DNA of 9,445 nucleotides from UBA6168 sp031426435 (lineage in GTDB: Bacteria > Bacteroidota > Bacteroidia > Chitinophagales > Saprospiraceae). Location of the stretch: NCBI GenBank assembly GCA_031426435.1, contig JANPLH010000591.1, positions 1-9,445 on the forward strand, given 5' to 3'. The notes below the pieces were generated by a model that saw only the letters and a program-made list of their open reading frames with translations, was not told the DNA's origin and made no database searches. Shown here piece after piece: positions 1-5,249 of the stretch (the stretch's first letter is position 1; every line of letters starts with the position of its first letter). Both the position numbers and the translations under genes were made by a program.

Positions 1-1
1 C

Positions 2-1858
2 AACCCAAATTACGCCATTGGCGTACTTCCGCCGAATGTGCCCGTGGAAGCGCTCAAAGGGCCAAACGGCGATGGCTCAAAGGCCGACGGCACCGAGCTT
101 GGCATGAACGGGAACCCGTACATCACCAATCCCTACTGGGCCACTTCTCATTTCAAGACAGCCGATAACTTGAACCGCCTAATCGGCTCCGCCATGCTGC
201 GCTACGACCTTGGCTGGGCCTATCTGCAAGGGCGCATCGGCACCGACTATTTCAACAGCCGCCGCCTGGACATCACCCCGGCGGGCACGGCCTTCAACCC
301 CGACGGCGGCATGACCGACCAGACCATTTCCAATACGCATACCAACGCCGACTTCCTGCTCGGCAGCCGCCACGATTTTGACAGTGGCTTCGGGTTCGAT
401 GTTTTCGTTGGCGCAAACCGCATGGACAATACTTACGAATACACGGGCATAGGCGGCAACAAGTTCAATATCAAGGGCCTCCAAACCGTGCAAAACACGG
501 CCAACCAATTCAACTGGTACGGGTTGTCGAAGCGACGGGTCAATTCCGTTTTTGGCTCCGCCACCCTCCACTATGAACGCTGGCTGTACTTCACGCTCAC
601 GGGCCGGAACGATTGGTTTAGCACCCTGCCCACCAATGCCAACAAGCTGTTTTATCCCTCCGTTGGCCTAAGTTTCGTCTTTTCAGAACTGTTCAACCTG
701 CCAGATTTTATCAGCTACGGAAAGGTGTACAGCAATTGGGCAGAGGTGAGCGGCGACGTGGACCCCTATTCCCTCGACCTCACTTACCAGCTTTCGGGGC
801 AAGGCTTCCAGGGGCAGCCGCTTGGCGTCATCACCAACGGAAGAGTGCCGGACCGGGCACTCGCCCCGTCCACGTCAAGGGAACTGGAGGCCGGGTTCGA
901 AATGCGTTTTTTCCACAATCGAATTGGGCTGGAACTGGCCGGTTACTCCCGCAACAGCTTCAACGACATCATCATTCAAACCATCTCCAATGCCAGTGGC
1001 TACGAATCCGCCTATTCCAAAGAAGGGGAAATCCGCAACAAGGGGATTGAGGCGCTCTTGGACATAACTCCTTGGCAATCAAAGGACTGGACTTGGAACG
1101 TTTCGCTCAATGCCGCCAAAAACTGGAATGAAGTGACCAATTTGGGCGAGGGCGTTAAAGACATCCAGGTGGATGCCAGCCGCACGTTCACCGCCTTTAT
1201 CCATCACGAAGTCGGGCATCCGGCAAGCGTCATCAAGGGCTTTGAATACGTGCGGGACGACAAGGGCAACATCGTTTTCGGCTCCAATGGCATGCCACTG
1301 AAAGGCGACTACGTCATCCTTGGCAATGGCGTCCACGACTTCATAGGCGGCATCACCAACACCGTCAGTTGGCGGCAACTCAGCCTGAGCTTTTTGATAG
1401 ATGTGAAAACGGGTGGGAAGATTTTTTCGGGGACGAATGCCTACGCCTACCTTTTTGGCCAACATAAAAAAACGCTGGAAGGCAGGGAGACGGGCTTCGT
1501 GGGCAAGGGCGTGACGGAAACGGGCGAACCCAACACTGTCTCGTTTAACCAGGAAAACCTACTACCCTACTATTCGAATTTGTTCAACAACATCACCGAG
1601 GAGTTCGTGTACGATGCCAGTTTTGCGAAGCTGCGGCAAGTGATATTGACGCTGAATTTTCCGAAAAAATGGCTGGGCAAAGCCCCCATTGCTGGCGTAT
1701 CCGTCTCGGCGGTGGGCCGAAACCTATTGCTGCTCTGGTCGAAAGTGCCAAACGTGGACCCAGAAAGCACCTACAACAACACCAATGCCCAGGGGCTGGA
1801 GCTTTTCGGCGTGCCACAGACTAGGAGTTTTGGGGTGAATTTGGGGGTTCGGTTTTGA
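2..1858 (+). CDS. SusC/RagA-family TonB-dependent outer membrane transporter, C-terminal part
   Basis: This is the beta-barrel part of a SusC/RagA-type TonB-dependent transporter, which imports a nutrient across the outer membrane with a SusD lipoprotein as its lid. The reading frame is open from base 2 (N-P-N-Y-A-I-G-V) into the GTG at 38, so the gene continues upstream of the window; about 618 residues are present. The signal peptide, TonB box, carboxypeptidase-like domain and plug are not visible. Supporting features are alternating aromatic barrel strands, the family-typical stretch around TGGKIFSGTNAYAYLFG, the late segment FAKLRQVILTLNFPKKWL, then GRNLLLLW and NVDPES, and a terminal phenylalanine (NLGVRF), the usual outer-membrane barrel C-terminus. 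A susD-like gene follows, which supports the assignment, although the gap is abnormally long (445 bp). The substrate cannot be deduced. Family assignment is secure. Confidence 0.95.
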   Translation, partial: NPNYAIGVLPPNVPVEALKGPNGDGSKADGTELGMNGNPYITNPYWATSHFKTADNLNRLIGSAMLRYDLGWAYLQGRIGTDYFNSRRLDITPAGTAFNPDGGMTDQTISNTHTNADFLLGSRHDFDSGFGFDVFVGANRMDNTYEYTGIGGNKFNIKGLQTVQNTANQFNWYGLSKRRVNSVFGSATLHYERWLYFTLTGRNDWFSTLPTNANKLFYPSVGLSFVFSELFNLPDFISYGKVYSNWAEVSGDVDPYSLDLTYQLSGQGFQGQPLGVITNGRVPDRALAPSTSRELEAGFEMRFFHNRIGLELAGYSRNSFNDIIIQTISNASGYESAYSKEGEIRNKGIEALLDITPWQSKDWTWNVSLNAAKNWNEVTNLGEGVKDIQVDASRTFTAFIHHEVGHPASVIKGFEYVRDDKGNIVFGSNGMPLKGDYVILGNGVHDFIGGITNTVSWRQLSLSFLIDVKTGGKIFSGTNAYAYLFGQHKKTLEGRETGFVGKGVTETGEPNTVSFNQENLLPYYSNLFNNITEEFVYDASFAKLRQVILTLNFPKKWLGKAPIAGVSVSAVGRNLLLLWSKVPNVDPESTYNNTNAQGLELFGVPQTRSFGVNLGVRF

Positions 1859-1868
1859 AAATAAATTT

Positions 1869-2277
1869 ATGGCAAACACCAATACCATGATGGATTTCAC
1901 TTCCCTGCGAACAAAAGCAGCAATTTGGCAATCAGCGATTGCCAAATTGGAAGCTGTTGATAATCAGCCAAATAGAATTGCGCAATCAGTGATTGCGCAA
2001 TCGAGTTCGTCGGAAAACTACGCCGATGAAATTTGGCAGAAAACGTCTGCCAAATCTCTGCCTACAATTGGGCAGCCACTGGCTGCCCAATTCCAACCGC
2101 CTGAAAATCAGCGCAATGAAATTAGTCAATCAGTGTCTGACCAATTGGGTGCATCACCTGAAAAAGTCCTGAGCTATCTTTCTTTCTCACACATCAGTCA
2201 GCCAGTACAAAATACTTCTCCCTGACGAAGCCACCCTGAAAACCTTTATCGAGCAGGAGCGTGACCTGCTCACCTAA
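1869..2277 (+). pseudogene. Degraded DUF1016 (YhcG-like) nuclease-family gene remnant with palindromic repeat insert
   Basis: An ORF of 118 codons runs from the ATG at 1869 to the stop at 2225. It begins with MANTNTMMDFTSL, resembling the N-terminus of Bacteroidota DUF1016 proteins (DFxSL). The middle holds five repeats of an I-x-Q-S-x-I-A-x motif. It then reads KVLSYLSFSHI, resembling the LSxSH segment of that family. A second frame (about 2191-2277, stop TAA 2275-2277) continues with SQYKILLPDEATLKTFIEQE, resembling the usual DUF1016 C-terminus (SQYxLxLPdexxL). Intact members are from memory about 340-380 residues, so most of the N-terminal helical region and the PDDEXK core would be missing and the frame changes near 2190-2200. 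I infer a multiply deleted remnant lying between susC and susD. The family link rests on remembered motifs, not a search. The alternative is that the 118-codon ORF is itself an expressed repeat protein. Confidence 0.6.
1921..2146. repeat. Series of five palindromes at 18-bp-multiple spacing
   Basis: There are five inverted repeats. Arms 1921-1933/1937-1949 are 13 bp with loop AGC. Arms 1977-1987/1991-2001 are 11 bp with loop AGT. Arms 2031-2040/2046-2055 are 10 bp with a 5-nt loop. Arms 2066-2077/2081-2092 are 12 bp with loop ACT. Arms 2120-2128/2138-2146 are 9 bp with one mismatch. The first four are perfect. Centres fall at 1935, 1989, 2043, 2079 and 2133, giving spacings of 54, 54, 36 and 54 bp. 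The arm sequences differ between units yet each stays self-complementary. Read in the 1869 frame they encode IWQSAIAKL, IAQSVIAQS, IWQKTSAKS, IGQPLAAQF and ISQSVSDQL. Confidence 0.93.
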
Positions 2278-2303
2278 TATTGTAGAACCATAAACAATTG
2301 AAA

Positions 2304-3779
2304 ATGAACAAGTTACTTCTTATTTCCATCCTCCTTCTCCCCCTTGCCTCCTGCGACAAGGACTTTGAGGAAATCAACACCAATCCGACCACCGCCAACG
2401 ACATCGAGGCGAAGCTCCTGTTTTCGACGGCATTGCTGCAAGGCGCTGGCGACCCCTACCAAAGCGAAGGCCCAATTATGGCCTATGCTTCCTGTTTTGT
2501 GCAACATGTCGCCGCCGTGACCTTCAACTGGGAGGGCGACAAATATTTTTACAACGCCTTCCACAACGACGTCATGTTCAATGGGGGCTACAAGCAAGAG
2601 GTGAAATCGCTCGTCGCCGTGCTCGAAAAGGTAAAGGACGACCCCGCACAATCGAACCTCTACGCCGCTGCCCGCATCTGGGAAGCCGTGGTGTTCCAGC
2701 GCATGACCGACCTCTACGGCGACGTGCCGCATTCCGAGGCTGGACGGGGCTTTTTCGACAGCAATTTCAAGCCCGTCTATGACCGTCAGCAGGACATCTA
2801 CCTCGACCTGTTGGCGGGGCTGGAAGCAGCAACCACGGCACTCGACGCCGCCAAGCCGTTTATTGGCAATGCCGATTTCATCTTCCACGGCGACGTGGAA
2901 AAATGGCGGCGATTCGGCAACACGATGATGCTCCGCCTCGCCCTGCGCATGGTAAAAGCCGACCCCGCCGCTGCCGAAGCCTGGGCCAAAAAGGCCATCG
3001 CCGGTGGCGTGATGGCATCGCTGGACGACAGCGCACTCGTGCCCCATTCCGAAGGCGATGCCCTGGTCCAAAATGGCATCGGCTTTTTTATGGCCGTGGA
3101 GGACAACGGGCGGCTCTGCAAAACCTTCGTGGATTGGATGAAAGCGGCCAATGACCCCCGCCTGCCTGTGTTGAGCTATGTGGCCACCGGCAGCGAGCCA
3201 AAGGGCCTGCCCAACGGCCTTGACCTTAACATGCTCACTGATTTTACGGGGGATACCACGGTGGAGTCCTACAGCCGCATCAACCCGGTACTTGTGAAAC
3301 GATGGACACCCACAATGATGCAGGGCTATGCAGAAGCGGAACTCATGCTCTCAGAAGCAGCGGTGCGGGGCTGGAGCAATGACGACCCCGCCATCCATTA
3401 TCAGAATGGTGTACGGTCTGCAATGCAGCAATTGGCACTATTTGACGCTTCGGCTGGCATTTCCGACACCGATATTGACGGTTATTTGACCGCCAACCCA
3501 TTTGCCCCAGCCAACACTGAAGAAGCACTCGAACGCATCAACACCCAGTATTGGGCCGCTACGTTCCTCAACGGGTTGGAGGCTTTCGCCAATTGGCGGC
3601 GAAGCGGTTACCCCGTGCTTGTCCCTTCCAATTTTCCTGGAAATGCTACGGGCGGCGTGATTCCCCGGCGGCTGCGGTACCCGCAAGTGGAGTTTTCGGT
3701 GAACGGGGAGAACGTCAATGCGGCCATTGCCCGGCAGGGCGCCGACGATTTTTTGACGAGGGTTTGGTGGGACAAATAG
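2304..3779 (+). CDS. SusD/RagB-family nutrient-binding outer membrane lipoprotein (SusD-like_2 type)
   Basis: This is a surface lipoprotein that captures substrate above its SusC partner at the outer membrane. The ATG at 2304 is preferred over an in-frame TTG at 2298 because it gives a clean lipoprotein signal, MNKLLLISILLLPLASC, with lipobox LASC and the lipidated Cys at residue 17. The acidic residues just after it (DKDFEE) resemble the Bacteroidota surface-export signal. The 491-residue length is normal for the family. Markers of the SusD-like_2 group (PF12771) are FEEINTNPT near the start, MTDLYGDVPHSEA, the helical NTMMLRLALRM, the YAEAELMLSEAA helix, and the C-terminal FANWRRSGYP, PRRLRYPQVE and RVWWDK. 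It lies downstream of the susC-like gene and is probably its partner, but the intervening remnant may alter co-transcription. No terminator follows it directly. The substrate is unknown. Confidence 0.95.
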   Translation: MNKLLLISILLLPLASCDKDFEEINTNPTTANDIEAKLLFSTALLQGAGDPYQSEGPIMAYASCFVQHVAAVTFNWEGDKYFYNAFHNDVMFNGGYKQEVKSLVAVLEKVKDDPAQSNLYAAARIWEAVVFQRMTDLYGDVPHSEAGRGFFDSNFKPVYDRQQDIYLDLLAGLEAATTALDAAKPFIGNADFIFHGDVEKWRRFGNTMMLRLALRMVKADPAAAEAWAKKAIAGGVMASLDDSALVPHSEGDALVQNGIGFFMAVEDNGRLCKTFVDWMKAANDPRLPVLSYVATGSEPKGLPNGLDLNMLTDFTGDTTVESYSRINPVLVKRWTPTMMQGYAEAELMLSEAAVRGWSNDDPAIHYQNGVRSAMQQLALFDASAGISDTDIDGYLTANPFAPANTEEALERINTQYWAATFLNGLEAFANWRRSGYPVLVPSNFPGNATGGVIPRRLRYPQVEFSVNGENVNAAIARQGADDFLTRVWWDK

Positions 3780-3784
3780 GTTCT

Positions 3785-3807
3785 GGAAATTGGGAAATTG
3801 GAAATTG
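3785..3807. repeat. Short tandem repeat GGAAATTG x3
   Basis: Three copies of GGAAATTG occur at 3785-3792, 3793-3800 and 3800-3807, the last two sharing one G. They lie between the susD stop and the truncated caspase copy. They may reflect slippage; no function is evident. Confidence 0.7.
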
Positions 3808-3823
3808 CAAAATTTATCATAGA

Positions 3824-4030
3824 ATGATGATGAGGCAAACAATTTTTACAGCTTTAATCGGCTTGCTTGCAAGTCTGGACCTTGCCGCCCAAGTCATCGA
3901 CCTCGGCAACACCACCACCCGTGCCGTCGTCATCGGCATCTCCGATTACCAGGACCCCGCCATCCCCGACCTGCGCTTCGCCGACCGGGGTTTTGCCAAC
4001 TTCCTGCGTTCGCCAATATGGGCAACGTGA
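3824..4030 (+). pseudogene. Truncated 5' copy of a secreted caspase (peptidase C14) gene
   Basis: The frame starts at three consecutive ATG codons (3824-3832) and encodes MMMRQTIFTALIGLLASLDL, then AAQVIDLGNTTTRAVVIGIS, DYQDPAIPDLRFADRG and FANFLRSPIWAT before a TGA. The first part is a signal peptide; the rest matches residues 18-63 of the full caspase gene at 5250. At the DNA level 3913-3945 is identical to 5327-5359 (33 nt), and 3961-3989 is identical to 5375-5403 (29 nt). The copy lacks a short segment after FADR (DAQA in the full gene) and appears to have lost one base near 4011 (CGTTCGCC against CGTTCCGCC). Similarity ends near 4016. The catalytic His and Cys regions are absent, so it cannot be an active protease. 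A short secreted peptide could still be made, but a decayed duplicate is more likely. Confidence 0.85.
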
Positions 4031-4271
4031 AGCCTGGAAACAAGAAGTTATTTACCAGCGAAAAATTTTACTCAAGATTTAAAAAAATGTCTTTCGGATA
4101 CCTTTTAAAATTACATTTGCCTGTGTGTTAGCATTGAACAAACTAAGTTTTTTAAATTCTCGTAAATTTGAAAGATTTGCATTGTCAAACGCAATTGGAC
4201 AACCTGCCTCAATACATCGAAAAAACCAAATAGCGTGAAATATAACATCTTTCAATCTATTTTTTAGAATC

Positions 4272-4581
4272 ACTGATAACCAAATCAAAAAACAGGGATA
4301 AATGGCCAAATGGAATTATTCTAGACTAAAACAAACTATAAGCCTTTTAACAAAAGCATATAGGGTTCAAAAATCATTCTATCAAAACACCCACAATATT
4401 TGAAGCCCCGGCGGTCAAAAGCAACTGCCGGGACTTTTTACAACGCCTAATAACCGCTTGCACCAAGTACAGCGATTGACATGTTAAACCCATTGCTTGA
4501 CAATGGAAAACTTTAGGGAAAAGATTTCTTGCGATTTTTTGACACCTAAAAAAATAAAAAGAAACTTTTACTGATAACCAA
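4272..4581. repeat. 12-bp direct repeat ACTGATAACCAA, two copies 298 bp apart
   Basis: ACTGATAACCAA occurs at 4272-4283 and again at 4570-4581, followed by ATC in the first copy and TC in the second. The copies bracket a segment that includes the terminator at 4403-4440. They could be a duplicated target or recombination site, or chance in AT-rich sequence. No transposase is seen between them. Confidence 0.45.
4403..4440 (+). terminator. Intrinsic terminator
   Basis: The stem pairs CCCGGCGGT (4407-4415) with ACTGCCGGG (4424-4432), 9 bp including one G-U pair, with an 8-nt loop. Outer AAG/CTT pairing extends it past one mismatch. A T run (4435-4439) follows. The polarity is for + strand transcripts, presumably those coming from the susD/caspase-fragment region. 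There is no comparable T run for the minus strand. Confidence 0.75.
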
Positions 4582-4653
4582 TCCGTACTTAGCGAATAAA
4601 TGTTTATCCTTAAATTACTCTTTTATCATTTTTTAATTTTAAAATTTCAAATT

Positions 4654-5043
4654 ATGAAAGCAACACATTTTAAGTTCTTTGTCTCAATGCTAGCTTTGGC
4701 AATCTTTATGATGGTTTCCACGGAAAGCTACAGCCAAACCAAGGGCTCCACTGTAAAGACCCAAAGCTCCACCGCTTCAGGCAGCATTACCTCTGTGACC
4801 AAGGTTTTCGAATTCAGTTCAGGAGGAATTGATATCAAGCCCTTATCTGGTGATGTGACGTACACAGTTCACGAAAAGGCAACCCTTTCTGCGACTTCCT
4901 GGACGAAAACGGACAGTGGGACCGTCAAGCCAGCCGATGGCAAGGTGGTGGAGATATGCAAAACCGCAGCCGCAGCCATAAAGGTGGAGATAAAGTTGCT
5001 CTGTGATTCATGCGCCGAAGTGACATCCAAGGCGTGCCAATAA
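4654..5043 (+). CDS. Small secreted protein of unknown family with four cysteines
   Basis: This is a 129-residue protein that I do not recognise. The ATG at 4654 gives a good Sec signal peptide: MKATHFK, then a hydrophobic core to about residue 21, with cleavage probably after S-Y-S-Q near residue 28. An upstream in-frame start at 4600 would add an odd hydrophobic extension and is less likely. The mature part is rich in Ser and Thr and beta-prone (GSITSVTKVFEF, GDVTYTVHEKATLSATSW). It ends in a cysteine-bearing tail with C102, C117, C120 (C-D-S-C) and C128, suggesting disulphides or metal binding. Terminators lie upstream (4403-4440) and downstream (5093-5127), so it is probably transcribed alone. 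The neighbouring caspase is also exported, so the two could meet outside the cytoplasm, but nothing in the sequence links them directly. Signal peptide and frame are convincing; function is unknown. Confidence 0.75.
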   Translation: MKATHFKFFVSMLALAIFMMVSTESYSQTKGSTVKTQSSTASGSITSVTKVFEFSSGGIDIKPLSGDVTYTVHEKATLSATSWTKTDSGTVKPADGKVVEICKTAAAAIKVEIKLLCDSCAEVTSKACQ

Positions 5044-5092
5044 CCGAGCTTTAGTTTAGGCAGATATTGCCTTTGAAGATTTGTAAATAAAA

Positions 5093-5127
5093 GCCCCCGG
5101 CAAAGAAAGGTGTCGGGGTTTTTTTTT
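5093..5127 (+). terminator. Strong intrinsic terminator
   Basis: CCCCGGCA (5095-5102) pairs with TGTCGGGG (5111-5118), an 8-bp stem with one G-U pair and an 8-nt loop. Nine Ts follow (5119-5127). It lies 50 bases after the stop of the small secreted protein gene and should end that transcript before the caspase gene. Confidence 0.88.
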
Positions 5128-5222
5128 GTGCAGGCTCCAAGACATGCAAATAAACCTCCCTGCTTTACAAATAAGGTAGTAGCGCTGGATGCCGCCCTAC
5201 TAGTATTATTCAAAGTAATGAA

Positions 5223-5230
5223 TATTTTTG
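5223..5230 (+). promoter_or_regulatory. Candidate Bacteroidota -7 promoter element
   Basis: TATTTTTG fits the Bacteroidota -7 consensus TAnnTTTG and sits 19 bases before the caspase ATG, downstream of the strong terminator. A clear -33 TTG element at the expected distance is not visible, so this is a half match. Confidence 0.4.
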
Positions 5231-5249
5231 ACCGCAAAACCAGAGAGAT

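Larger units (their letters stand above)
4031..4653. other. AT-rich intergenic stretch without a convincing gene
   Basis: This stretch of more than 600 bases is visibly AT-richer than its flanks. Only short frames without good starts occur, such as a 76-codon minus-strand frame from a TTG at 4309 with no recognisable motif. It contains the terminator hairpin at 4403-4440 and a 12-bp direct repeat. The part next to the caspase fragment (4017-4320) may be leftover sequence from the event that truncated it. The last 50 bases before 4654 are a very AT-rich leader with a palindrome AATTTTAAAATT at 4635-4646. No promoter consensus was found with confidence. Confidence 0.7.

Noticed and set aside
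1921..2146. CRISPR array
   Set aside because: Units are palindromes of differing sequence at 36-54 bp spacing; there are no identical direct repeats with unique spacers and no cas genes.
2313..3071. 252-codon minus-strand open frame inside susD
   Set aside because: It lies wholly antisense to a clear SusD-like gene, and its peptide shows no recognisable motif or signal. It results from the GC-rich codon use of the + strand gene.
3551..3823. Frame running from within susD into the caspase fragment
   Set aside because: The first part is an out-of-frame shadow of susD. The meaningful part starts at the ATG cluster at 3824.
4079..4309. 76-codon minus-strand frame in the AT-rich stretch
   Set aside because: It needs a TTG start and has no ribosome site or recognisable motif. 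An unrelated open frame occurs on the opposite strand over the same bases, so chance is likely.
4600..4653. Upstream start for the small secreted protein
   Set aside because: It would add an 18-residue hydrophobic stretch before an already complete signal peptide; the ATG at 4654 is better.
5167..5210. Possible hairpin or attachment-like site upstream of the caspase promoter (AGTAG/CTACT)
   Set aside because: The stem is only 5 bp with a long loop, well within chance.
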